A stretch of DNA of 28,984 nucleotides from CAYWNK01 sp964459495 (GTDB lineage: Bacteria > Planctomycetota > UBA1135 > GCA-002686595), in contig CAYWNK010000046.1 in assembly GCA_964459495.1 (NCBI GenBank), positions 1 to 28,984 of the forward strand, in the 5' to 3' direction. The notes below the pieces were generated by a model, which saw only the letters and a program-made list of their open reading frames with translations, was not told the origin of the DNA and did no database searches. Positions 7,713-15,238 of this stretch are shown here, in pieces. Position 1 is the first letter of the stretch. Every line of letters begins with the position of its first letter. The translations under genes and the position numbers were made by a program.

Positions 7713-9821
7713 CTATCCGTCGACCGAAAGGCCCGCCGCCGCCCAGTCTTGATCCGAATCGGATGAGGAGCTGGCCTGCCTCCCGCCGAGCCCCCCTCCT
7801 TGGGACGCCCCCAGGGCATGTTCGAGCGATTCGAGCAGATCCGCACGCCGGAAAGGCTTGTGTAGCATCGGCCCGAGAATGCCCTTGGGGCGCCGTTCCC
7901 CAGCCTCGTACCCGGACATGAAGACCACACCGATATCCGGCTGACGGCAGCGGATGCGCTCGGCTAGCTCGTAGCCCGAGGCCCCTCCGGGCATGAACAC
8001 GTCGGTGAGCAGGAGATCCACTCGCTCGGAAATCTTGTGCAGATTGTCCGCCGCGCTGGCCTGGGTGGCTTCCAACACACGCAGCCCGAGCGATTGGAGC
8101 TGCGCAACGACCACGCGCCGCACCGCCGCGTTGTCCTCGGCGACGAGCACAGTGTGGCCCGCGAGCTCGATGGGCTGGGAAGAACCGGGTTCGGGCGAGC
8201 TCTCTGACGTCTCCTCTTGGCCAGAAACGGGCAGGTAGATCCGAACCGTGGTCCCTCCCCCCACCTGACTCTTGATCTCGATGTCCCCCTGGGACTGGGC
8301 CACAAACCCGTAGATCATGGAAAGGCCAAGGCCCGAACCGATACCTGGACGCGTTGTGAAGAAGGGCTCGAAGGCATGCGCCAGCACGTCTTCGCTCATC
8401 CCGACCCCGGTGTCGGAGATCGTGGCCAGCACGTGGGGCACCGGCTTGGAATTGTCCTGATCCGAGAGATGCTCAACGCGGGTCGTGCGGATCCAGAGCG
8501 TCCCGCCCTCGGGCATCGCGTGCTTCGCGTTGACCGCCAAGTTCAGCAGCGCCGTCTCGAACTCCGCCGGATCGATCCAGACGGTCCCCAGGTCTGCCCC
8601 CAGATCTGTGCGCATCTGCGTCAGCGGCCCCAGGGTGGAATTCAGCAGACTCGCCGTCGATTCGATCAGGCTGTTCAAGCTGCAGTGGCTTGGCTGCAGC
8701 GGCTGCCGGCGCGCAAAGGCCAACAGCGATCGCGTCAGCACTGCGCCCCTTTCGGCTGCCTCGGTGGCCAAGGCGACCGACTCGCTTGCCGCCGTCTGGG
8801 CCCCGCACTCCAGTTGCAGCAGCTCCAGATTCCCCTGGATCACGGCAAGGATGTTGTTGAAGTCATGGGCCATCCCTCCGGTCAACTCTCCGAGCGCCTC
8901 AAACTTGCGGGACTGCTGAAGCTTGGCCTCGCTGTCACGCAAGGCGCTCGTCGCCTTGACGACGGCGAGCTGCAGCTCCACCGGGCGTTGCAGCAGGGTG
9001 TAGAGCAGCCAACCGAGCAAACCTGCCAAGAGGACCCCTGAAGCCCAGAGCACGTACCAGCCCAGCCCGATCCCAGCAAGGGCAAGGGGAGCCTTGACGG
9101 CCAGGCGCCAGCTCGTGTTCTCCAGTGGAATGTCGACGCTTGCTGCGGGCTGGTCGAAGATGTCCTCGGTGCCGAAGAACACGGTGTCGAGCATGCTGCT
9201 ACCGTCGTCGGCGCAACACAGGGCGAAACGCACCGATCGGCCCTCCTCGCGGCGCTCTAGGTTCCTGGTGAGCTCTTCGGGCTCGATCAGGACCGACGCG
9301 AAGCCCCAGAAATCCTCGGCTCCGGTGACCGGGTCGGTCTCATGCACGGAAAGCCGACCGATGAGCGCTTGCCCCCCTTGAATCAGGGGAACGGGCCCTA
9401 CGACATGGAACTTGCGCTCGGTAATCGCTTCGCGCAGGGCCTCACCAGCCCTCCGATCCCGAAGGAGGTCCAGCCCGAGGGCCTTCCCGTTCCGCTCGCG
9501 GTCGGTCATGTGCCGAATCACCCCGCCTGGCGCGAGTTGCAGGCTTCGAATGCCGGTTTGGTTGGCGATCAGCGCGGCGCTGAACCGTTCGAAGTCCGCT
9601 TCCGTGAAATCGGGCTTGAGCTCGACGAACGCCGCCATCCCGATCACCAGGTGCAGGCGATCGTGGAGCTCGGTTTGGAGCTCTGTACGCACCTCATCTA
9701 GCTCGAGTTGAATCTCTCGTAGATGAGCGCGCCTCAGCTGATGCACCACCCCGGCGGTAACCAGACCTGCGGTCGTCAGTGCGAGTACTGAGCCACTCAC
9801 CATGTGCCATCGTTTGCCCAT
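7713..9821 (-). CDS. CHASE-domain hybrid sensor histidine kinase with receiver domain
   Basis: This 702-residue membrane kinase starts with a membrane segment (about 9-27), then a CHASE-type extracytoplasmic sensor (about 55-235) and a second membrane segment (about 247-278). The phospho-acceptor motif is GGMAHDFNN with His319, the form typical of HisKA kinases that act with few additional inputs. The ATP-binding part has N-box NLAVNAKHAM (428-437), G1 DTGVGM (470-475), F-box FEPFFTT and G2 GSGLGL (495-500). A receiver domain fills about 556-670, with acidic pocket AED, phospho-acceptor Asp607 in LLLTD and Lys655. It ends in a Ser/Asp-rich tail. The ligand is unknown; CHASE domains bind small diffusible molecules. 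No separate response regulator with an output domain lies nearby, so the phosphate probably passes to a distant partner. Confidence 0.93.
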   Translation of the reverse strand: MGKRWHMVSGSVLALTTAGLVTAGVVHQLRRAHLREIQLELDEVRTELQTELHDRLHLVIGMAAFVELKPDFTEADFERFSAALIANQTGIRSLQLAPGGVIRHMTDRERNGKALGLDLLRDRRAGEALREAITERKFHVVGPVPLIQGGQALIGRLSVHETDPVTGAEDFWGFASVLIEPEELTRNLERREEGRSVRFALCCADDGSSMLDTVFFGTEDIFDQPAASVDIPLENTSWRLAVKAPLALAGIGLGWYVLWASGVLLAGLLGWLLYTLLQRPVELQLAVVKATSALRDSEAKLQQSRKFEALGELTGGMAHDFNNILAVIQGNLELLQLECGAQTAASESVALATEAAERGAVLTRSLLAFARRQPLQPSHCSLNSLIESTASLLNSTLGPLTQMRTDLGADLGTVWIDPAEFETALLNLAVNAKHAMPEGGTLWIRTTRVEHLSDQDNSKPVPHVLATISDTGVGMSEDVLAHAFEPFFTTRPGIGSGLGLSMIYGFVAQSQGDIEIKSQVGGGTTVRIYLPVSGQEETSESSPEPGSSQPIELAGHTVLVAEDNAAVRRVVVAQLQSLGLRVLEATQASAADNLHKISERVDLLLTDVFMPGGASGYELAERIRCRQPDIGVVFMSGYEAGERRPKGILGPMLHKPFRRADLLESLEHALGASQGGGLGGRQASSSSDSDQDWAAAGLSVDG

Positions 9822-10139
9822 GAGGTTGGATAGGGAGCCTGGTGGGAGCGATCAGGCTCTTCTCCTTGTCCAAGAGCCTTACGCAACTGGTGCAGAACCG
9901 AAAGCCCCTACGGGCTGTTTCCTAAATGATCGCCGAACTTGCGACTCAAGCGGAGCGGTCGAGCTCGCCTCCAGGAGGGGGATACGAGCATCGAAAATAC
10001 CAGAATCCCCCGCGTCGCCGGCTTGCCACCAATGGAACCGGGGCCGCCGCAGTGTTCTGCAGCGGCCCCGGTCCACTCAAACGGTCCAGCGATGGCCCGT
10101 GTCACGGCCCGTCACTGGGCCGCAGCAAGACAGGCATAA
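9822..10139. other. Gene-less 318-base stretch between kinase and peroxiredoxin genes
   Basis: No frame here has a plausible start, composition or domain. The short open frames are Arg/Ser/Pro-rich shadows. The only clear structure is a long hairpin at 10037-10072. The remaining sequence should hold the promoter of the histidine kinase, which reads leftward from 9821, but no convincing -35/-10 pair was found. Confidence 0.6.
10037..10072. terminator. Strong hairpin downstream of the peroxiredoxin gene
   Basis: ACCGGGGCCGC (10037-10047) pairs perfectly with GCGGCCCCGGT (10062-10072). After a C/A mismatch the inner GCAG and CTGC pair around a TGTT loop, giving 15 pairs in all. It lies 68 bases past the stop of the minus-strand peroxiredoxin gene and well upstream of the kinase start, so a transcription end for the peroxiredoxin is the simplest reading. 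No T-run follows on either strand, so it would be an atypical intrinsic terminator. Confidence 0.5.
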
Positions 10140-10604
10140 TCAGCCGCCGAGCTCTTCACATTTCTTGAGCAGGTCCATCGGCTGGCGTGCGCCACCGGGA
10201 CCAACGGCCTCAGCCCATTTCACAGTGCCGTCCTTGCCGACCAGGACCGTGGCCCGATCGGTGATGCCCGGCTCGTCGAGCCATGCGTCGTAGGACCTAG
10301 CTACCGCCCCCTTGGGGTGGAAGTCGGCGAGCAGCGGGAACGAGATCCCGCCGAAGCCCTCGGCCCAAGCTTGGTGACAAAACTTGCTATCCACGCTGAT
10401 ACCCAGAACCTGGGTATCGCAGGCCTCGAACTTCCCCTTGAGGGATTCGAGGCCCGGAATCTCGATGCTTCAGGTAGGCGTGAAGTCGAGGGGATAGAAG
10501 ACGAGCAGAACGTTCTTACTGCCGTTGAAGCTGGACAGCTTCACCTTTTCCTGGTGATGGCTGTCGAGCTCGAAGTCCGGCGCAGTTGCTCCGTTGGCGA
10601 TCAT
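10140..10604 (-). CDS. AhpE-like peroxiredoxin, selenocysteine at the peroxidatic position (UGA at 10470-10472)
   Basis: The frame from ATG 10604 to the TGA at 10140-10142 gives 154 residues when the internal UGA is decoded. The start MIANGATAPDFEL, NVLLVFYPLDF at 31-41, and the PxxxTxxU active-site motif P38-LDF-T42-PT-U45 are those of AhpE/BCP peroxiredoxins, where residue 45 is normally the peroxidatic Cys. The conserved Arg117 (TDRAT) and the segment FPLLADFHPKGAVARSYDAW also fit AhpE. The enzyme reduces hydroperoxides in the cytoplasm and is recycled by thiols. Cys62, Cys76 and Cys149 remain as possible resolving residues. Sec-containing peroxiredoxins are a known bacterial selenoprotein class. 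A caller treating UGA as stop would keep only the last 84 residues from an internal ATG. The gene is divergent from the cytochrome/DUF1549 gene. Confidence 0.92.
10440..10463 (-). promoter_or_regulatory. Candidate SECIS hairpin in the peroxiredoxin message
   Basis: Six bases after the UGA the RNA can form GAG-AUUC, loop CGGGCCUC, GAAU-CC-CUC. That is seven pairs with a two-base bulge and a loop carrying G at its second position. A competing fold pairs UCGAG (10465-10461) with CUCGA (10451-10447) around a nine-base loop. Either is in the place where SelB would bind. Both were found by eye and no folding energy was computed. Confidence 0.5.
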
Positions 10605-10635
10605 CGATTTCTGGGAGATGTGGAGGTGTCGAGGA

Positions 10636-10716
10636 CCAGGCGATCTGCCTGGCCCGGGAAGGCGCAGCAGGCTAACAGACCGCCCCTCCCAGCGCTGCGC
10701 TGAAAGCCGCGCTGGG
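10636..10716. promoter_or_regulatory. Two inverted repeats in the divergent peroxiredoxin / cytochrome promoter region
   Basis: The 130 bases between the divergent starts (10604 and 10735) hold CCAGGC-GATCT-GCCTGG at 10636-10652 and CCCAGCGC (10688-10695) facing GCGCTGGG (10709-10716). The first is centred about 40 bases before the peroxiredoxin ATG. Either could be an operator for a dimeric regulator. No -35/-10 boxes could be assigned with confidence. Confidence 0.35.
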
Positions 10717-10734
10717 CCAGGATTGGCGGCTAGA

Positions 10735-13700
10735 ATGCGCTCGATGCTCCCCTTCAGCCTGGGCCTGCTGGCCGGCGCGCCCCTTTCCTGGGGTCCCCCC
10801 CAGGAGCCCTCCGGCGGCCCCGACTACGACCGGACGGTCGCTCCAATCCTGTCGGAGCTTTGTTTCGATTGCCACGGGCCCGACGGGGCCGCACGGCAGG
10901 CTGGGCTGCGCCTCGACACCCGCGAGGGGGTACTGGAGGTGGCCGAGCCGGGCTCGCGGACGGACTCCGAGCTGTGGAGCAGAATCCGATCCACCGACCC
11001 CGATCTGCGCATGCCGCCGCCGGAGACCGGGGAAATTCTCAGCCCGGATCAGGTCGAAACCCTGGGCGCCTGGATCGATGCCGGTGTCCCGGTCCAGGCC
11101 CACTGGGCCTTCGTCGCCCCCCAGCCCCAAGCCAGCCCAGCGATCACCGACCCGCTTGTAGCCGGGCGGCCCTTCATCGCCGATGAGATCGACGCATTCG
11201 TCCTCGCAGCCCTGGAAGAGAACGGCCTCCGCCCTTCTCCCCCGGCATCACCTGCCACGCTGCTGCGGCGGGTGACCCTCGATCTCACCGGGCTGCCGCC
11301 GACACCCCTGGAGCTCGACGCGTTCCTGGCCGATCCCTCCGACGGGGCCTATGCCGCCGCGGTCGACGCCCTCCTCGACAGCCCGCGACACGCCGAGCAC
11401 GTGACGACCGAGTGGTTGGATGGCGCGCGCTATGCCGATACCAACGGCTACCAAAACGACTTCGCCCGGCACCAGTGGCCATGGCGCGACTGGGTCCTGC
11501 GCAGCTTTCAAGCGGGCCAGCCCTACGACGAGTTCGCGCTAGAGCAGATCGCCGGCGACCTGCTGCCCGGCGCTACCCGTGATCAGATCCTGGCGACAGG
11601 GTTCCAGCGCAACCACCGCACCGTCACCGAGGCCGGTTCGCTGGACGAGGAGTGGCGGGTAGAGAACGTCGTCGACCGCGTGGAGACCACCTCGACGGTC
11701 TTCCTCGGCCTGACCATGGGCTGCGCCCGGTGCCACGACCACAAGTACGATCCCATCACGCAGGCCGAGTTCTTTGGGCTCTACGGGTTCTTCAACTCGA
11801 TCGACGAAAAAGGCGTGTACGAGGAAACACGCGGCAACGTCGCGCCGCTGATCGAGGTGCCAGGCCCCGAACACGTGGCAGGGCTGGCCGAGATCGGCGA
11901 ACGCCTCGAAGCGGCCCAAGCCGAGCTCAAGAGCGCAACCGAAGCCGCCGAGCCCGAGCGGGCCGGCTGGATCGATGGGCTGGGCTCGACGGCCTGGAAA
12001 GAACCCCATGTCCACGCCGGATTCCCCGAGCCCCTGGTGCTGGAGGGCGCGCTCAAGCGTGCGCCGTTTCTGGCGAGCGAGGTCCCGCTCGCCGCGGATC
12101 AGGCTTTTTCAGTCGCCGCCTGGGTCAGGGCCGAATCCCACGGCGCCATCTGGGCGAAGATGGCTGATGACGACACCTATCGCGGTGCCGACCTCGTGCT
12201 TTTTCAGGACGGGCGCGCCGCAGCACACCTGATTCACGACTGGCCCGAGAACGCGATCAAGGTCGTCACCGAGGAGCCGCTGCCTCTCGGGGTCTGGATG
12301 CACCTCACGGTCGCCTACGACGGCTCGGGAAAGGCCGCTGGACTGCGCATCCTGCGAGGAGGCGTGCCGCTGGCTACCCGGATCGAAGCCGACTCCCTCT
12401 CCGCGGCCACCGACGTGGCGGCGCCTCTTCGACTGGGCACACGCCGCTACGCGGGCGAACTGCGCGGGAGCGTTGGCGACCTGCGGGTCCTGGACCATGC
12501 GCCGCCCCAGGGGCTGGATCTCGCTTGGCCACAAGCCTTGGCGGCGGACCCCGATCAGGCCGGCACCCTACGCGCGATCCACCGCGATGCCTACGCCGCC
12601 ACGCTGGTGGCCGCCCGGGAGCGCGTCGCCGAGCTGCGTTCCGAGCGTGAGGACTTCGCCCGTTCGGTCCCCACCGCCATGGTGCTGGCCGAACGAACCG
12701 AACCCCGGCCCACCTACGTCCTCGACCGTGGTCGCTACGACGCCCCGCGCACCGACCACCCGATCACTCCGCACGTGCCCGCCGTCCTCGGTGCCCTCCC
12801 CGCCGAAGCCCCGCCCGATCGACTCGCCCTCGCTCGGTGGATCACCTCTCCAGCGAACCCGCTCTTCGCCCGCGTGCAGGTCAATCGCGTCTGGAAGCGC
12901 TTCTTCGGCCGCGGCCTCGCCGCATCCCAGGAGAACTTCGGCGTCCAGGGCGATCGCCCCAGCCACCCCGCGTTGCTCGACTCTCTTGCCCTCTCGTTTG
13001 TGGAGAGCGGCTACGACCAGCGAGAACTCGAGCGCCGCATCGTGTTGTCCTCGACCTATCGCCAGAGCTCGAAGGCACGACCCGCCGATTACGAGCGGGA
13101 CCCCGGCAACGCACTGCTGTCCCGCGGTCCCCGGTACCGGCTGGATGCGGAGGCGATCCGCGACTCGGCCCTCTTCGTCTCGGGCTTGCTGGTCGAACGC
13201 CTTGGCGGCCCCCCCACGCGCCCCTACCAGCCCCCTGGCCTGTGGAGCGAGCTAGCCGGCGGCGCTGGACAGGGGCCCTACGTCCAAGACACCGGCGAGG
13301 GTCTGTGGCGTCGTTCGCTGTACACCCATCGCAAGCGCACGGTGCCCCATCCGACGCTGGCGACCCTCGATGCCCCCGGCTTCGAAATCTGCCAGGTACG
13401 GCGTGCCCGCACCAATACCCCACTGCAGGTGCTGGCCCTGCTGAATGACGTGACCTACGTCGAAGCCAGCCGGGCGCTGGCTGAACGCGTGGCGAACGAA
13501 CACCCCGGCGACGTCCAGGCCCAGCTGCGCAGCGGCTTCCGGCGCTGCACCGGACGGCTGCCGGCAGAAACGGAGCTCGCCACCCTGCGCGGCGGCTACG
13601 ACCGGCGCCTGGAGAATTTTCGCGCCGCGCCTCAGTCGGCTGCCGAACTGCTGGCGGTCGGCGAATCCCGAGCTCCGGACCCAAGCCCCGAGCTGGCCGC

Positions 13701-13758
13701 ACTGGCCACGACGATGGCTGTCATTCTGAACCTCGACGAGACCCTCACCAAGCAATGA
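10735..13758 (+). CDS. Planctomycete cytochrome-c / DUF1549 / LamG-like / DUF1553 protein
   Basis: The ATG at 10735 begins a signal peptide (MRSMLPFSLGLLAGAPLSWG) and gives 1007 residues. A PSCyt1-type haem motif CFDCH lies at 43-47 in the usual context FDCHGPDGAARQAGLRLD. DUF1549 follows at about 135-340 and ends with a second CxxCH, CARCHDHKYDP at 330. A concanavalin/LamG-like insert (about 450-600) and DUF1553 (about 695-960, starting RLALARWITSPANPLFARV) complete the family layout. The family is almost confined to Planctomycetota and relatives and is encoded next to DUF1501 proteins and sulfatases. It is believed to act in the envelope in breakdown of sulfated or complex polysaccharides, but no reaction is proved. 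The stop overlaps the DUF1501 start (ATGA). Confidence 0.95.
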   Translation: MRSMLPFSLGLLAGAPLSWGPPQEPSGGPDYDRTVAPILSELCFDCHGPDGAARQAGLRLDTREGVLEVAEPGSRTDSELWSRIRSTDPDLRMPPPETGEILSPDQVETLGAWIDAGVPVQAHWAFVAPQPQASPAITDPLVAGRPFIADEIDAFVLAALEENGLRPSPPASPATLLRRVTLDLTGLPPTPLELDAFLADPSDGAYAAAVDALLDSPRHAEHVTTEWLDGARYADTNGYQNDFARHQWPWRDWVLRSFQAGQPYDEFALEQIAGDLLPGATRDQILATGFQRNHRTVTEAGSLDEEWRVENVVDRVETTSTVFLGLTMGCARCHDHKYDPITQAEFFGLYGFFNSIDEKGVYEETRGNVAPLIEVPGPEHVAGLAEIGERLEAAQAELKSATEAAEPERAGWIDGLGSTAWKEPHVHAGFPEPLVLEGALKRAPFLASEVPLAADQAFSVAAWVRAESHGAIWAKMADDDTYRGADLVLFQDGRAAAHLIHDWPENAIKVVTEEPLPLGVWMHLTVAYDGSGKAAGLRILRGGVPLATRIEADSLSAATDVAAPLRLGTRRYAGELRGSVGDLRVLDHAPPQGLDLAWPQALAADPDQAGTLRAIHRDAYAATLVAARERVAELRSEREDFARSVPTAMVLAERTEPRPTYVLDRGRYDAPRTDHPITPHVPAVLGALPAEAPPDRLALARWITSPANPLFARVQVNRVWKRFFGRGLAASQENFGVQGDRPSHPALLDSLALSFVESGYDQRELERRIVLSSTYRQSSKARPADYERDPGNALLSRGPRYRLDAEAIRDSALFVSGLLVERLGGPPTRPYQPPGLWSELAGGAGQGPYVQDTGEGLWRRSLYTHRKRTVPHPTLATLDAPGFEICQVRRARTNTPLQVLALLNDVTYVEASRALAERVANEHPGDVQAQLRSGFRRCTGRLPAETELATLRGGYDRRLENFRAAPQSAAELLAVGESRAPDPSPELAALATTMAVILNLDETLTKQ

Positions 13759-15191
13759 GCCAGCCCCAAGCACGACGCGCCGACAGTCTGGATCAGGCCC
13801 AGGCCCTGAATCGCCGGCAGTTCCTTGGCTGCGGCATGGGACTGGGCTCGCTCGCACTTGGATCGACGGGCGCTCTGGGCTCCCTGGGGAACGGGTCGCC
13901 GCTCACCCACTTCGCCCCCAAGGCCAAACGCGTCATCTACCTGCACCAGTCGGGCGCACCCTCCCAGTTCGAAACCCTTGACCCTAAGCCCGGCCTCGAG
14001 CGCTACCGAGCCCAGGAGCTACCGGAGTCCATCCGCCAGGGCCAACGCCTCACCACGATGACCTCCGGGCAGGCCTCCTTCCCGATCGCGCCAAGCATCT
14101 TTCCGGCCAGTCGAGCGAACCCGACCGGGACCCTGCTCTCCTCTCTGATGCCGCACACCGCGCGCATCTCCGACCGGCTCTGCATCGTGCGCTCGATGCA
14201 CACCGAGGCCATCAACCATGACCCGGCGATCACCTTCTGCCAAACCGGCTCCCCGCTCGCCGGACGGCCCAGCTTTGGGGCCTGGATGGCCTACGGCCTG
14301 GGATCGATGAATCGCGACCTGCCAACGTTTCTGGTGATGGTCTCGTCCACGAAGCGCGCGCAACCCCTCTACGAACGACTGTGGGGCAGCGGGTTCCTGC
14401 CTGCCCAGTACCAGGGAACCAAGCTGCGCAGTGCAGCCGAGCCTGTGCTCTACCTCGACAACCCGCCCGGCCAATCCCGAGACGTGCGGCGCACGATGCT
14501 CGACGACCTCGGCGCACTCAATCGCGCAGCCGGCGCACAGGACCCCGCGGTGGCCGCGCGCATCGAACAGACCGAGCTTGCCTTCCGAATGCAGGCCGCC
14601 GTCCCCGATCTCGTCGACGTATCCGACGAACCGGCTTCGACCCTAGAGCTCTACGGTCCCGACGTTCACAAGCCCGGCACGTATGCCCGCAACTGCCTGC
14701 TCGCAAGGCGGATGATCGAGCGCGACGTGCGCTTCGTCCAGCTCTATCACATGGGCTGGGATCACCACGGAACACTGCCGGCCGACGCAGCAAAGATCGC
14801 CGCCGCAACCGACCAGCCCTCCGCCGCGCTCGTGCTCGATCTCGAACGCCGCGGGCTCCTCGACGACACCCTCGTCATCTGGGGCGGAGAATTTGGACGT
14901 ACCGTCTATTCCCAAGGTGCCTTGACCGCCACCGACTACGGCCGTGATCACCACCCCCGCTGTTTCTCCCTGTGGCTTGCCGGTGGAGGCATCCGCCCGG
15001 GAATGACCCTCGGCGCCACCGACGAGTTCAGCTACAACATCACCGAGGACCCGACGTCCGTCCACGACCTGCACGCCACGCTGCTGCATCTGCTGGGCTT
15101 CGATCACATGCGGCTCACCTATTCGTACCAGGGCCGCGACTTCCGACTGACGGACGTCGAAGGCGAAGTGGTGCGCAAGATCTTAGCCTAG
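13755..15191 (+). CDS. DUF1501 domain protein with Tat-type signal
   Basis: This 478-residue protein has a twin-arginine signal, NRRQFLGCGMGLGSLALGS, at about residues 19-37, so it is probably exported folded. The body is DUF1501, a sulfatase/alkaline-phosphatase-like fold. Visible family features include KAKRVIYLHQSGAPSQFETLDPKPG near 55-80, RSMHTEAINHDPA near 145-160 and WGGEFGRT near 376-383. Its start overlaps the stop of the DUF1549/DUF1553 gene by four bases. The two are almost always paired in Planctomycetota and presumably act together. A sulfatase follows 47 bases downstream. The enzymatic activity of the family is not established. Confidence 0.94.
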   Translation: MSQPQARRADSLDQAQALNRRQFLGCGMGLGSLALGSTGALGSLGNGSPLTHFAPKAKRVIYLHQSGAPSQFETLDPKPGLERYRAQELPESIRQGQRLTTMTSGQASFPIAPSIFPASRANPTGTLLSSLMPHTARISDRLCIVRSMHTEAINHDPAITFCQTGSPLAGRPSFGAWMAYGLGSMNRDLPTFLVMVSSTKRAQPLYERLWGSGFLPAQYQGTKLRSAAEPVLYLDNPPGQSRDVRRTMLDDLGALNRAAGAQDPAVAARIEQTELAFRMQAAVPDLVDVSDEPASTLELYGPDVHKPGTYARNCLLARRMIERDVRFVQLYHMGWDHHGTLPADAAKIAAATDQPSAALVLDLERRGLLDDTLVIWGGEFGRTVYSQGALTATDYGRDHHPRCFSLWLAGGGIRPGMTLGATDEFSYNITEDPTSVHDLHATLLHLLGFDHMRLTYSYQGRDFRLTDVEGEVVRKILA

Positions 15192-15238
15192 CTCCGGCCA
15201 GGCCCTTTGGGCCCTCCCGCCGGCGACGAGGAAAACGT

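Noticed and set aside
10140..10604. Peroxiredoxin as a pseudogene with a nonsense mutation
   Set aside because: Only one in-frame stop exists, it falls exactly on the catalytic Cys codon, and the rest of the frame is intact with a hairpin following it.
15201..15213. GGCCC-TTT-GGGCC hairpin between DUF1501 and sulfatase genes
   Set aside because: Five pairs with a three-base loop are common by chance at this GC content and no T-run follows.
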